DNA of 64,000 bases, from assembly GCA_965200795.1 (NCBI GenBank), contig CBDAVB010000004.1, positions 82,749-146,748 of the forward strand, read 5' to 3'. The number at the start of each line of letters is the position of its first letter. Positions within the stretch are counted from its first letter, which is position 1. Origin of the DNA: Parashewanella sp965200795 (GTDB lineage: Bacteria; Pseudomonadota; Gammaproteobacteria; Enterobacterales; Shewanellaceae). Made by a program: the position numbers and the translations under genes. Of the stretch, positions 1 through 9,350 are shown one piece after another. The notes beneath the pieces are model-generated. The model did no database searches and was not told where the DNA came from. It worked only from the letters and a program-made list of their open reading frames with translations.

Positions 1-689
1 GCGATATCACTCTCACCTTTTAACGCCGCCACGGCCGAGGTGGCGAGCTCAGGCATACTGGTGCCGATGGCGACCACGGTCAGTCCGATGATGACTTCAC
101 TCACTCCGAATAAGCGGGCTAAATTTACGGCGCCGTCAACAAAGATAATGCCGCCGCCGATGAGCATGGCGATCCCGGTGATGATCATCAGGACGGATAA
201 AATCGGGTGCTCCTTACCTTGCTCAATTTCTTCTGTCTCACCTGTCTTTTTGGCATCGTAATAGCTGTAACCGAGATAACTGATCAGCAGAGCGACTAAT
301 ACACCGCCGTCAATAACATCTAACTCCCCGTCCAGTAATAATCCCCAGAACAGAAGCGTTACGGCGATCATCAGCGGAATATCACGCTTAACGATCTGCG
401 ATCTGACCTGAATCGGGCGGATCAGAGCGGTGAGTCCTAAAATTAAACCGATATTAGCGATATTTGAGCCGATGACATTACCGATGGCAATCCCGCTTTT
501 ACCATCAAGGGCGGCTTGTAAACTGACCGCCAATTCAGGGGCGCTGGTGCCGAAAGCGACAATGGTTAAGCCGATAACAAGGGGAGTAATGCCTAAACGA
601 AGCGCGATCGTGCCGGCGCCGCGAACCAGTGCTTCAGCCCCGAGAGTTAAAATTAAAAGTCCGCCCGCGATGGATAAAAAAATAAGCAT
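1..689 (-). CDS. Calcium/sodium antiporter (CaCA family), C-terminus cut by window edge
   Basis: Inner-membrane antiporter exchanging Na+ (or H+) for Ca2+. Read on the minus strand from an ATG at 687-689, the frame is open to position 1 (229 codons seen). Both family alpha-repeats are visible: GTSAPELAVS followed by GNVIGSNIA in the N-terminal half and GTSMPELATS near the edge, the signature of the YrbG/CaCA fold. The N-terminus begins directly with a hydrophobic helix. No strong Shine-Dalgarno is visible. The family is normally about 320 residues, so roughly a quarter to a third lies outside the window. Family assignment is firm; the transported ion is family knowledge only. Confidence 0.85.
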   Translation of the reverse strand, partial: MLIFLSIAGGLLILTLGAEALVRGAGTIALRLGITPLVIGLTIVAFGTSAPELAVSLQAALDGKSGIAIGNVIGSNIANIGLILGLTALIRPIQVRSQIVKRDIPLMIAVTLLFWGLLLDGELDVIDGGVLVALLISYLGYSYYDAKKTGETEEIEQGKEHPILSVLMIITGIAMLIGGGIIFVDGAVNLARLFGVSEVIIGLTVVAIGTSMPELATSAVAALKGESDI

Positions 690-805
690 GATTTGAGTTT
701 GATATATTGATAGCGATATTTGCGGTAAGGATAAGGGTTTTTCTGTCAAAATGACAGTTTATGTCCGAGCGTCATCAATAAATAACGCTCGGACAATTCA
801 CCGGT

Positions 806-3373
806 TTACCGGAATAAATCGCTTTCTTTAGCGTTGTCGATGAAAATATTGCTGTCGTCATTGTCATCGGACGCGTATTCCGTCGGCTCAGTGCCTTTAA
901 TGAAATATTCAAAGCGGCTGGTATAGTCGGTTTTATGCGTGAGTTTACCTGTCTCTGTGTCAATCCGGACCGAAATGATCCCCTCCGGCGGCGTATCCGG
1001 TTTTTCAGGCACGCCTTTCAGCGCCTGTCTCATGTATTCGTTCCAGGCCGGTCCCGCGGTTTTCGCTCCGGATTCCGCGCCGTAAATTTGTCCTTTACCT
1101 TCATTATTATTGTAAGACGTGCGGCCTAACTCACGGGAATGGTCATCAAAACCCACCCAAACCGTGGAGACCAGATCCCGGTTAAACCCGCTGAACCAGG
1201 TATCCCTGGATTCATTGGTGGTACCGGTTTTACCCGCCAGGTCGTGGCGTTTTAAGCGCTGAGCCCGCCATGCGGTGCCGTTCCAGCCGGTACCTCTGCG
1301 CCAGCTGCCGCCGCCCCAGATGGTGCTTTTTAGCGCGTCACGAATTAAAAAGGCGATTTGCCCAGAGACAATTTGTCTGGCATAACCGTGCGGCCGCTCG
1401 TCGTTATCACAGAATGAGGCTTCCTGATTACGGCCGGGTTCGACTTTAACACCTTGCTCTTTTGAGAGCGCGGCGATGGTTTCAGCCCATTTGTCATCGG
1501 CTTCTGATCTGGGATCAGGTTTTTCGCAAGCCAGCAGCGGCTCCGCCCGCTCGACAACCCGGTCGTCAGAATCGGTAATTTTGCCGATGAAATACGGCTT
1601 AACCAGATAGCCGCCGTTGGCGAACGCACTGAAAGCGGTAACCACTTGTAAAGGTGTCACCGATGGCGAGCCTAAAGCGATGGACTCGTTTTTAGGAAGC
1701 TCATCGGCGGAAAAACCGAAATCCATCAGACGCTTTCTGGTAGCGGTTAAGCCTGCCATTCGTAATGCTCTTACCGCCATGACATTAACGGAACGAGCTA
1801 AACCCACTCTCAATCTGGTCGGGCCGCCGTATACATCCGGTGAGTTCTTAGGGCGCCAGGCGACACCCTGACGAATGTCAGGCTCATTAATCGGCGCGTT
1901 GTTGATGAGGGTCGCTAAGGTGTAGCCTTTTTCCAGCGCCGCGGCGTAAATAAAAGGTTTGATGTTGGAACCCAGTTGCCGCCGCGCCTGGGTGACACGG
2001 TTATATTGGCTCCGGCTGAACGAATAACCGCCCACTAAGGCTTCGATCGCGCCGTCATGCGGATTAAGGGTGACGATTGCGCTTGATACTTCCGGTATTT
2101 GTGCCAGCTGCCATTGTTCATGAACTTTGCGAACCCAGATCTGCCGGCCCGGCTTGACAATTTCGGCGGCCGTTTTGGGTGCCGGACCCTGTTTCGTGTC
2201 AGAGATATAGCTTCTCGCCCATTTGATACCGTCCCAGCTGAGCCGTAATCGCTCACCGGATTTAGTCAGTACATCAAGGCCTTGCTCCTCGGTTTTTAAT
2301 ACCGCCGCCGGAATTAAATCCTGAACGTTTTTTATTTTTTTCAGCCGCGCGAGAATTTGCCGGCGAGACCACGGTAAAGCGGCTTCTGAGCCTGAATCCC
2401 ACAGAATGGCCTGAGGATCCCGGTAACCGTGACGCTTATCATAGGCGTAAACGTTATCTCTTAGCGCGGACTGGGCTTCGAGCTGCAGTTTTGATGAAAT
2501 CGTGGTGTAGACATTATAGCCGCCGGTATAGGCTTGCTCCTCGCCGAATTTCTGAACCATGTAATCACGTGCCATTTCAGAAATATAAGGCGCGTACAGG
2601 TCAATTTCAGCGCCGTGGTAAGAAGCCGTGTTGGGCGCGGCTATCGCTTGCTGATACTGCCGGTCGGAGATGTAACCGACTTCTTTCATTCTCAGCAGCA
2701 CGATATTACGCCGGGCGATCGCCCGGCGGGCGGAGGTTATCGGATTAAGCGTTGACGGCGCTTTCGGTAAACCGGCGATTACCGCCATTTCCGGCAGCGT
2801 CAGTTCATCAACATTTTTGCCGTAATAGACCTGAGCGGCCGCGCCGACACCATAGGCTCGCTGTCCGAGATAAATCCGATTCACATACAGCTCGAGAATT
2901 TCATCTTTAGTCAGCAGCTGCTCAATGTGATAAGAAATAAAAATCTCTTTGATTTTCCGGATAATGGTTTTGTCACGGGTTAAGAAGAAGTTTCTGGCCA
3001 CCTGCATGGTGATGGTACTGGCGCCCTGTTTCTTCTGGCCCGTGGTGATCATCACCGCCGCCGCGCGTAATACGCCGATAGGGTCAATGCCGCCGTGTTC
3101 ATAAAAACGGGCATCTTCGGTAGCGATAAAGGCTTCCAGTAACGGCCTGGGAATTTCATCCAGCTTTAGCGGGATCCGGCGCTTTTCACCGAACTGAGAT
3201 ATCAGTTTGCCGTCACTGCTGTAAATTCTGAGCGGCGTTTGTAATTGAACGGTTTTCAGCGCGGCTACATCGGGCAGATCAGGAAGCACGTACAAATAAG
3301 CGCCGCCGATAGCGGCAACACCCAGCAGACAGAGGCTGATGAATAACATTCCTAACCGCTTTAACCACTTCAC
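806..3373 (-). CDS. mrcA: Penicillin-binding protein 1A, bifunctional transglycosylase/transpeptidase
   Basis: Polymerises lipid II into glycan strands and crosslinks stem peptides in the periplasm. The 855-residue product has a cytoplasmic/TM N-terminus (TM about residues 8-30), a GT51 domain with EDARFYEHGG (catalytic Glu about 86), an OB-like insertion, and a transpeptidase domain with SxxK (S469-K472), SVN (528-530) and KTGTT (715-719). Length and ending match class A PBP1A (E. coli about 850). The start is a GTG at 3371-3373: an in-frame stop lies three codons upstream and the protein aligns from MKWLKR. Divergent from pilM, the usual arrangement of ponA/mrcA beside the pilM operon in gammaproteobacteria. 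All catalytic motifs are present. Confidence 0.96.
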   Translation of the reverse strand: MKWLKRLGMLFISLCLLGVAAIGGAYLYVLPDLPDVAALKTVQLQTPLRIYSSDGKLISQFGEKRRIPLKLDEIPRPLLEAFIATEDARFYEHGGIDPIGVLRAAAVMITTGQKKQGASTITMQVARNFFLTRDKTIIRKIKEIFISYHIEQLLTKDEILELYVNRIYLGQRAYGVGAAAQVYYGKNVDELTLPEMAVIAGLPKAPSTLNPITSARRAIARRNIVLLRMKEVGYISDRQYQQAIAAPNTASYHGAEIDLYAPYISEMARDYMVQKFGEEQAYTGGYNVYTTISSKLQLEAQSALRDNVYAYDKRHGYRDPQAILWDSGSEAALPWSRRQILARLKKIKNVQDLIPAAVLKTEEQGLDVLTKSGERLRLSWDGIKWARSYISDTKQGPAPKTAAEIVKPGRQIWVRKVHEQWQLAQIPEVSSAIVTLNPHDGAIEALVGGYSFSRSQYNRVTQARRQLGSNIKPFIYAAALEKGYTLATLINNAPINEPDIRQGVAWRPKNSPDVYGGPTRLRVGLARSVNVMAVRALRMAGLTATRKRLMDFGFSADELPKNESIALGSPSVTPLQVVTAFSAFANGGYLVKPYFIGKITDSDDRVVERAEPLLACEKPDPRSEADDKWAETIAALSKEQGVKVEPGRNQEASFCDNDERPHGYARQIVSGQIAFLIRDALKSTIWGGGSWRRGTGWNGTAWRAQRLKRHDLAGKTGTTNESRDTWFSGFNRDLVSTVWVGFDDHSRELGRTSYNNNEGKGQIYGAESGAKTAGPAWNEYMRQALKGVPEKPDTPPEGIISVRIDTETGKLTHKTDYTSRFEYFIKGTEPTEYASDDNDDSNIFIDNAKESDLFR

Positions 3374-3732
3374 TTGTTGTTATGTCCAATTCAATTAATT
3401 TCGGCCGGATAGTATAACGATTATTTTACCAAATGTGGATGTGTGAAACTGACGGTCGCTGTAATTTGAATTTAAATTTCAATTATCTGAAGTACAAAGT
3501 TATTTTTGCTGGTTTATTAACTGACACAACTAAAAATACCGGTAATTGAATGACATACACATATAATGGTTTGCGCTAAATAATTAAAAAAATACATTAA
3601 AAATGCATAACAAAGGTTGAGTTGTTAAGTATAAGGTGCATAATTATTGAACCTTTGTTTTATTTTTTACATATATATATTCGAATTCTGTTAATATAAT
3701 GCTGAAGTAAATTAATATAGTGATATTGGATT
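3374..3732. other. AT-rich divergent intergenic region mrcA/pilM
   Basis: This 359-bp gap holds no convincing gene. It is strongly AT-rich and separates the divergent mrcA and pilM genes, so it must contain both promoters. A candidate pilM promoter is TTGAAC (3647-3652) followed by an AT-rich TATATA stretch (3672-3677); the spacer of about 19 is long, so this is a weak call. A perfect 10-bp inverted repeat flanks and overlaps that -35. Confidence 0.5.
3609..3659. repeat. 10-bp perfect inverted repeat upstream of pilM
   Basis: AACAAAGGTT (3609-3618) and AACCTTTGTT (3650-3659) are exact reverse complements separated by 31 bases. The right arm overlaps the candidate -35 of the pilM promoter. 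It could be a paired operator or a long-loop hairpin; there is no T-run following it that would make a clear terminator. Confidence 0.45.
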
Positions 3733-4809
3733 ATGCTCGGAAATTTATGGACAAATTCAGCCCCTCAGATGGCAGGGATTGATATCGGCTCGCATGAGAT
3801 CAAAGCCGTATTACTCAATAAGAGCGCGGACGGATATAAAATTACCCGCCGCATTTCAGTGCCGGTCCGTAAAGGTGCTGTTGTCGATCATGACATTCGT
3901 GAGCAAGACGCTGTCGCTGAGGCGTTATCAGTGGTAAAGCGACGCTTACCGAAATCCGTTAAGTATGCCGCCGCCGCGGTATCCGGCTCGGCGGTAATGA
4001 CTAAAGTGATTTACATGGACGCTTCATTAAATGAAGAGGAAATGGAATCACAGATTGAGATTGAGGCGGATAACTTAATTCCTTATTCACTCGATGAAGT
4101 CAGTATCGATTTCGAAACCTTAAACATTAATGCGGCCGATCCGACTAAAGTTGACGTTCTGCTCAGCGCCTGCCGCGCGGAAAACATTGACGCTAAGGTC
4201 GATATTTTAGATAAAGTTGAACTCGAAGCCAAAGTCATAGATGTTGAGGGTTATGCGCTAGGCCGCGCTTTTGAGCTTGTTTCCGGGCAGTTACCGCAAG
4301 ACGCGGCGGATAAAACGGTCGCGATGATTGATATCGGCGCCAATATTTTAACTTTCGCCGCTGTCGAGAAAGGGGAAACGACCTTTATCCGCGAGCAGAC
4401 TTTCGGCGGCGAGCAATTTACTCAATCTATTCAGTCTGTTTACGGAATGTCCAATGAGGACGCTGAGAAAGCGAAAGTCACCGGTGAATTACCCCGTGAT
4501 TATATGGAAGTATTATCGCCGTTTCAGACCCAGTTACTGCAGCAAATTAAACGAACGTTACAAATTTACTGTACTTCAAGCGGTAAAGAGAATGCGGATT
4601 ATATCGTGCTTTCAGGCGGTACGGCCCGGCTGGAAGGCATCGCCAGTGTCATCATGAGTGAACTGGGTATTGAGACGATTATCGCCGATCCTTTTAAAGG
4701 TTGTCTGACGGCGGACGATAAAGACAGTGAGCTGCCGCAGGATAACATCAGCAAATATATGGTGGCGTGCGGCCTGGCGTTAAGGAGTTATGCTCAATGG
4801 CGAACATAA
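3733..4809 (+). CDS. pilM: Type IV pilus assembly protein PilM
   Basis: Cytoplasmic actin-like ATPase-fold protein that binds the PilN N-terminal tail and couples the inner-membrane PilNO platform to the pilus motor. The 358-residue product shows the FtsA/PilM phosphate-1 motif AGIDIGSHEIKAV near residue 15, a phosphate-2 motif AMIDIGANILTF near 200 and the adenosine-motif SGGTARLEGI near 295. First gene of pilMNOPQ; its stop codon lies 13 nt inside pilN, so the two are translationally coupled. Length matches the family (about 350). A weak ribosome-binding site precedes ATG 3733. Confidence 0.96.
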   Translation: MLGNLWTNSAPQMAGIDIGSHEIKAVLLNKSADGYKITRRISVPVRKGAVVDHDIREQDAVAEALSVVKRRLPKSVKYAAAAVSGSAVMTKVIYMDASLNEEEMESQIEIEADNLIPYSLDEVSIDFETLNINAADPTKVDVLLSACRAENIDAKVDILDKVELEAKVIDVEGYALGRAFELVSGQLPQDAADKTVAMIDIGANILTFAAVEKGETTFIREQTFGGEQFTQSIQSVYGMSNEDAEKAKVTGELPRDYMEVLSPFQTQLLQQIKRTLQIYCTSSGKENADYIVLSGGTARLEGIASVIMSELGIETIIADPFKGCLTADDKDSELPQDNISKYMVACGLALRSYAQWRT

Positions 4810-5372
4810 ACTTACTCCCGTGGCGTGAAGAGGCCAGGGAAAAAAGAAAGCGGGATTACACCGGCGTATTAGCCCTGGTGTTTCTGGCTTCCTGTTTAGT
4901 GGTTTACGCGGCTCTTGGGTTTATTGATCTTCTTAAAGACGATCAGCGTCAGCGTAACGCTTATCTGACCTCAGAAATTTCACTGCTGGAAAGTCAAATT
5001 AAAGAAATTCGCTCAATCACCACACGTAAAAAAGATATTGAACGGCGCACAGACATTATTTTAGGGCTTCAGCAATCGAGAAACCTGCCCACTCATGTGC
5101 TTGATGAACTGGTCCGGGTCGTGCCCGCGGGGATTTATTTTTCAGACATTGAAAGACAGCGGGACATGCTTTTCATCGAGGGTTTAAGTGAGTCGAATAA
5201 CCATGTTACCAACATGATGCGAAGAATTGAGTCTTCAAAATGGCTTGGTGACGCAACGCCTCAGCAAGTGAAAGCGGGTGACAACAGCTCCCGGTTATTA
5301 CAAAAATTCATTATGCAGGTCAGCATCACGGATGACGCCGGCAAACAAGACAACAAAGAGGTCGCTGAATGA
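4797..5372 (+). CDS. pilN: Type IV pilus inner-membrane protein PilN
   Basis: Bitopic inner-membrane protein of the pilus alignment subcomplex. The start chosen is ATG 4797, preceded by AAGGAG at good spacing; a longer frame from 4767 exists but would lack a ribosome-binding site and put ten extra residues before the hallmark motif. The protein (191 aa) begins MANINLLPWR: the conserved INLLPWR peptide is what inserts into PilM. A single TM segment lies at about residues 27-47, followed by a coiled coil and a ferredoxin-like periplasmic domain. Overlaps pilM upstream and pilO by 4 nt (ATGA) downstream. Confidence 0.95.
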   Translation: MANINLLPWREEAREKRKRDYTGVLALVFLASCLVVYAALGFIDLLKDDQRQRNAYLTSEISLLESQIKEIRSITTRKKDIERRTDIILGLQQSRNLPTHVLDELVRVVPAGIYFSDIERQRDMLFIEGLSESNNHVTNMMRRIESSKWLGDATPQQVKAGDNSSRLLQKFIMQVSITDDAGKQDNKEVAE

Positions 5373-5983
5373 AAGTCGATCTCGAGCAATTTAACGATTT
5401 AGATTTTGAAAATATCGGGGCTTGGCCGAAACAGGTTAAAGTCGTGTTTGCCGTTATCCTGGCGGTAGCGGTCTTTATCGGAAGTTACTTTTTTTTTATT
5501 TCCGATGAGCTTAGCGCGTTAGAGCGCATGCGGGACAAAGAGCAAGAGTTAAGAGAGGACTTTAAGCTTAAGTACCGGATGGCGGCCAATTTAAAGCTTT
5601 ACCGGGAGCAGCTTTCAGATATGGAAGGTCAGTTTGCCGAATTGCTGAAAATGCTGCCGTCCAAAAATGAAATGCCGGGCCTGCTCGATGATTTAACCTT
5701 TGTGGCGACCGATGCCGGTTTAAAAATTAACAGCCTCGACTGGGAAGAGCCGGTACAAAAAGATTTCTACATTGAGTTACCGATTCAGGTTTCCGTTGTC
5801 GGTGATTATCACGAAATCGGCAATATGATAAGTAACGTGGCCAGGTTACCGCGAATCGTAAGCCTGCATGATTTTGTGATCAGCAAGCAGCCGTCCGGTG
5901 ACTTGAAAATGGATATCTTCGCTAAAACTTACCGATTTAAGGAAAGCGAAGAGACAAATAATAACGACAAGGGGAAAAAGTAA
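5369..5983 (+). CDS. pilO: Type IV pilus inner-membrane protein PilO
   Basis: Partner of PilN; the heterodimer forms the periplasmic inner-membrane ring linking PilM to PilP/PilQ. The 204-residue product has a short cytoplasmic segment (with FNDLDFENIGAWP typical of PilO), one TM helix at about residues 25-45, a coiled coil (about 48-95) and a ferredoxin-like domain. Start ATG overlaps the pilN stop (ATGA), and its own TAA shares a base with the pilP ATG (TAATG), so the operon is tightly coupled. Confidence 0.95.
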   Translation: MKVDLEQFNDLDFENIGAWPKQVKVVFAVILAVAVFIGSYFFFISDELSALERMRDKEQELREDFKLKYRMAANLKLYREQLSDMEGQFAELLKMLPSKNEMPGLLDDLTFVATDAGLKINSLDWEEPVQKDFYIELPIQVSVVGDYHEIGNMISNVARLPRIVSLHDFVISKQPSGDLKMDIFAKTYRFKESEETNNNDKGKK

Positions 5984-6498
5984 TGCGTTTTATCCTGATC
6001 CTCCTGTTTATTACCTTTATCAGCGCGTGCGGTAAAGATCGCTCTGACTTAGAGCTGTTTGTGACGACGACTAAGGCGCAGCATGTCTCGCATATTCCGC
6101 CGCTGCAGGACGCGCCGAAGTTTGAGCACTACGCTTATCAGGCCGGTTTGATGAGAAGTCCGTTTTTACCGCCGTCCAGAGAACTGACGGAAGAGGTTAT
6201 CGCCCCCAAAGAGAATTGCTTACAACCGAACTTACAACGCAGAAAAAGCCGCTTAGAAACCTATGCGCTCGATAATTTAAAAATGCGCGGCACCTTGAGC
6301 CGGGGCAAAAAACATTGGGCTTTAATTGAAACCAATGACGGTAATGTGTTCAGAGCGGGTAATGAATATTACCTTGGACTGTATCATGGTCGTATTACCA
6401 ATGTGACTGAGCGGCGCATTGATATTACAGAATTAATCCCGGACGGTTCCGGTTGCTGGACTGAAAGGTTCAGCAGCATGGAACTGACAGGTAAGTAA
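5983..6498 (+). CDS. pilP: Type IV pilus lipoprotein PilP
   Basis: Inner-membrane lipoprotein that bridges PilNO to the periplasmic N-domain of the PilQ secretin. The 171-residue product starts with a lipoprotein signal ending in the lipobox ISAC, giving lipidated Cys16, followed by a disordered stretch and a C-terminal HR-type beta domain (KMRGTLSRGKKHWALIE, then GNEYYLGLYHGRI) characteristic of PilP. Directly coupled to pilO through TAATG and followed 19 nt later by pilQ. Length typical (about 175). Confidence 0.94.
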   Translation: MRFILILLFITFISACGKDRSDLELFVTTTKAQHVSHIPPLQDAPKFEHYAYQAGLMRSPFLPPSRELTEEVIAPKENCLQPNLQRRKSRLETYALDNLKMRGTLSRGKKHWALIETNDGNVFRAGNEYYLGLYHGRITNVTERRIDITELIPDGSGCWTERFSSMELTGK

Positions 6499-6517
6499 AG
6501 GCAAGGACAGAAGAATA

Positions 6518-8572
6518 ATGGAATTTTCGGTTATCAGGAATCTGAGCTTCACAATGCGCGAGGCGGTGATGTTTTCACTGACGCTTTTGTCATTCATTGT
6601 ATTTTCGCCGTCAGCTTACGGCGCGAATAAATTACTCGATGTCAAATATCATGCCGTGGTCGATCATCAGCTCGAAGTTGAGTTTATTTTTGAAAATGAT
6701 ATTAGCGTGCCGGTTCTGGACGCCGAAGCGGATCCGTCACAACTGGTAATTCACTTCGCGGACAGTGTCTCTCAGACTAAAAAGTCCGGTTTTAACATCG
6801 ATAAAGTCGGTGTCAGCGATCTTAAAATGCGTCAAAAGGCGACGACGCTGAATGTGGTGATTGGTTTAGATAAAGTCAGGCCGTATCAGGGCCGGGTCAT
6901 CGGTAACCGTTACCGTTTAACCATCAATGACGCGGTTCGTCAGCAGTCCGCCGATACCGGCGCTGATTACATCAACAACATAAAAAACATTGACTTCAAG
7001 CGTTCTCAGGCCGGCGGCAGTGAGCTTATTGTCGAGCTCGGTAATCGCTCAGTCGCTTTTAACGTAGAGCAAGTCGGCGCCAAGCTGGAGCTGAAGTTTT
7101 ACAACACTGAAATCCCGGAAGACTTACTTTATATTGTTGATGTCAATGACTTTGATACGCCGGTTAAAAGTTTTGAGACCTTCAGGGATGACCTCACCAG
7201 CCGTATTTTAGTCGATGTCGCCGGGGACTACGGTTATACCTACAATCAGGACGGTAATACCTTACGATTATTCGTTGACGAAAAAGAGCCCGAAGTCATT
7301 ACCGGAGAACAGAAAACCTATAACGGTCGTGTTTTTTCGCTCAATTTCCAGAATATCTCCGTACGCGCCGCTTTGCAGATGATCGCCGACTTTAATCAAT
7401 TTAATTTGATTGTCAGCGATACCGTTGACGGTGAGGTGACTCTGCGTTTAGATGACGTGCCTTGGGATCAGGCTTTAGAGTTGATCATGCAGACTAAAGG
7501 ACTGGATAAACGTATTGAAGGTAATATCCTGATGGTGGCACCGGCGGAAGAATTAGCCGTCAGAGAAAGCAATGAGCTGAAGAATAAAAAAGAAGTTGAG
7601 GCGCTGGCGCCGCTGTATTCCGAGTATGTGCAAATCAATTACGCCAAGGCCGAAGATATAGCCGAGCTGTTAAAAGGTGAGAATTCAACTCTGCTTTCAA
7701 AGCGCGGCTCGGCCGCGGTTGACGCCCGTACCAATACTCTGCTTATTAAAGACACCGCGGAAACCATTGAAAACGTGCACCGTTTGATCAAAATTCTGGA
7801 TATTCCGATCAAGCAGGTTTTGATTGAGGCTCGTGTGGTGACGGTGCGGGATAACATTGCCGAGGATTTAGGTGTCCGCTGGGGCTTTACTGATCAGCAG
7901 GATAGCGACGGAACCTCAGGCACGCTTGAAGGGGCTGACAGTATTTCAAATGGTGAAATACCGTCAATTTCTGACCGGTTAAACGTCAACTTGCCGGCGC
8001 CCTCTGAAATTCGCCCGGCGTCAATAGCCTTTAAAGTGGCTGATTTTGCCGACGGCACGATTCTGGATCTGGAATTGAGCGCGCTGGAGGAAGAAGACAA
8101 AGCGGAAATCGTAGCGAGCCCGAGGTTATTAACGTCTAACCAAACGAAAGGCTACATTTCTCAGGGGGTGGAAATTCCTTATGTTGAGTCAACTTCAAGC
8201 GGCGCGACTTCAGTAACCTTTAAGCCGGCGGTGTTACTGCTTGAGGTGACGCCGCAGATCACGCCGGATAACCGCATTATTCTGGATCTGGTGATTACTC
8301 AGGATTCCGCCGGCCAAACGGTAACGACGCCGACGGGTAACGCGGTAGCGATTGATACTCAGCGCATCGGCACACAAGCGCTGGTAAAAAACGGTGAGAC
8401 GATTGTGCTCGGCGGAATTTATCAGCAGCAGATTATTGATAACGTCAATAAAGTGCCTGTTTTAGGTGACGTGCCTTTCCTTGGGTATCTGTTCAGAAAC
8501 TCACAGAAGCGCAATGAGCGTCGGGAGTTATTAATTTTCGTCACCCCCAAAATTGTCACTGAAGATTTGTAA
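6518..8572 (+). CDS. pilQ: Type IV pilus secretin PilQ
   Basis: Outer-membrane secretin through which the pilus passes. The 684-residue product has a Sec signal ending about residue 35 (SPSAYGA), two AMIN peptidoglycan-binding regions (about 40-125 and 155-250), an STN domain (about 275-340, FSLNFQNISVRAALQM), a secretin N1-type domain with IKILDIPIKQVLIEARVV near 430, and the secretin core to the end (VPVLGDVPFLGYLFR; RRELLIFVTPKIV). Last gene of pilMNOPQ; followed by a strong terminator. An AAGGAC-type site precedes ATG 6518. Confidence 0.96.
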   Translation: MEFSVIRNLSFTMREAVMFSLTLLSFIVFSPSAYGANKLLDVKYHAVVDHQLEVEFIFENDISVPVLDAEADPSQLVIHFADSVSQTKKSGFNIDKVGVSDLKMRQKATTLNVVIGLDKVRPYQGRVIGNRYRLTINDAVRQQSADTGADYINNIKNIDFKRSQAGGSELIVELGNRSVAFNVEQVGAKLELKFYNTEIPEDLLYIVDVNDFDTPVKSFETFRDDLTSRILVDVAGDYGYTYNQDGNTLRLFVDEKEPEVITGEQKTYNGRVFSLNFQNISVRAALQMIADFNQFNLIVSDTVDGEVTLRLDDVPWDQALELIMQTKGLDKRIEGNILMVAPAEELAVRESNELKNKKEVEALAPLYSEYVQINYAKAEDIAELLKGENSTLLSKRGSAAVDARTNTLLIKDTAETIENVHRLIKILDIPIKQVLIEARVVTVRDNIAEDLGVRWGFTDQQDSDGTSGTLEGADSISNGEIPSISDRLNVNLPAPSEIRPASIAFKVADFADGTILDLELSALEEEDKAEIVASPRLLTSNQTKGYISQGVEIPYVESTSSGATSVTFKPAVLLLEVTPQITPDNRIILDLVITQDSAGQTVTTPTGNAVAIDTQRIGTQALVKNGETIVLGGIYQQQIIDNVNKVPVLGDVPFLGYLFRNSQKRNERRELLIFVTPKIVTEDL

Positions 8573-8595
8573 AAGTCTATAAATTACATAAAGCT

Positions 8596-8627
8596 AAGCC
8601 GGATAACAGTCTCCGGCTTTGTGTTTT
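8596..8627 (+). terminator. Rho-independent terminator after pilQ
   Basis: Perfect 8-bp stem AAGCCGGA (8596-8603) / TCCGGCTT (8612-8619) with an 8-nt loop, followed by TGTGTTTTT. It sits 23 nt after the pilQ stop, closing the pil operon before aroK. Confidence 0.75.
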
Positions 8628-8683
8628 TAGAGTAAACGCCGTGACAAAACTCCGATAAATCCGGTTTTAATCGCTGGGATGAC

Positions 8684-8713
8684 TTGCCATTTGTACAGGG
8701 AAACTGAGATAAT
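8684..8713 (+). promoter_or_regulatory. Candidate sigma-70 promoter for aroKB
   Basis: TTGCCA (8684-8689), an 18-nt spacer and GATAAT (8708-8713) lie after the pilQ terminator and about 100 nt before the aroK start. Four of six and five of six consensus matches; placement fits a separate aroK transcript. Confidence 0.45.
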
Positions 8714-8815
8714 CCCGAGCCGAGTCTCATTACAAGAGCAAGGTAACATAATAGGTCGATTTTCAACTGTAAATCGATATAGGCAAACACTTCATAAGAT
8801 TCAGACGTATAAAAA

Positions 8816-9331
8816 ATGGCTGAAAAACGTAATATTTTTCTGATTGGCCCGATGGGCGCTGGTAAAAGCACGATAGGTCGCCATCTGGCACAGATGCTTC
8901 ATTTAGAATTCCATGATTCCGACCAAGAGATTGAAAAGCGTACAGGCGCCGACATCGCCTGGGTATTTGACGTAGAAGGCGAAGAGGGTTTCCGTAAGCG
9001 TGAGACCAAAGTTATTTCTGATTTATCTGAGATGCAAGGTATTGTACTGGCAACCGGCGGCGGATCAATACAAAGCAGAGCGATCCGCAATTACTTATCC
9101 GCCCGCGGTTTCGTTGTTTATCTGGAAACCACAATTGATAAGCAAGTCGCGCGTACTCAGCGTGACAAACGTCGTCCGCTTCTGCAGGTTGATGACCCCA
9201 GAGAAGTTCTTGAGATTTTAGCTGAGACCCGTAATCCGCTATACGAAGAAATTGCTGACGTTGTTGTTAAAACTGATGATCAAAGCGCTAAAGTTGTCGC
9301 TAACCAAATTATTGAGAAATTAGGCTTCTGA
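8816..9331 (+). CDS. aroK: Shikimate kinase I
   Basis: Phosphorylates shikimate to shikimate-3-phosphate in the cytoplasmic chorismate pathway. The 171-residue product has the P-loop GPMGAGKST (11-19), the shikimate-binding DSDQEIEKRTG region (about 32-42), the Walker B-like ATGGGSIQ (about 79-86) and the lid arginines in RDKRRPL. Length is standard. Followed 19 nt later by aroB, the same order as in E. coli aroKB-damX-dam. The start lacks an obvious Shine-Dalgarno but aligns with the family. Confidence 0.96.
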   Translation: MAEKRNIFLIGPMGAGKSTIGRHLAQMLHLEFHDSDQEIEKRTGADIAWVFDVEGEEGFRKRETKVISDLSEMQGIVLATGGGSIQSRAIRNYLSARGFVVYLETTIDKQVARTQRDKRRPLLQVDDPREVLEILAETRNPLYEEIADVVVKTDDQSAKVVANQIIEKLGF

Positions 9332-9350
9332 TTTCGGGATGTTTTAACGT

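Noticed and set aside
40..696. Plus-strand open frames at the left edge
   Set aside because: They are antisense shadows of the minus-strand Na+/Ca2+ antiporter, whose motifs are clear.
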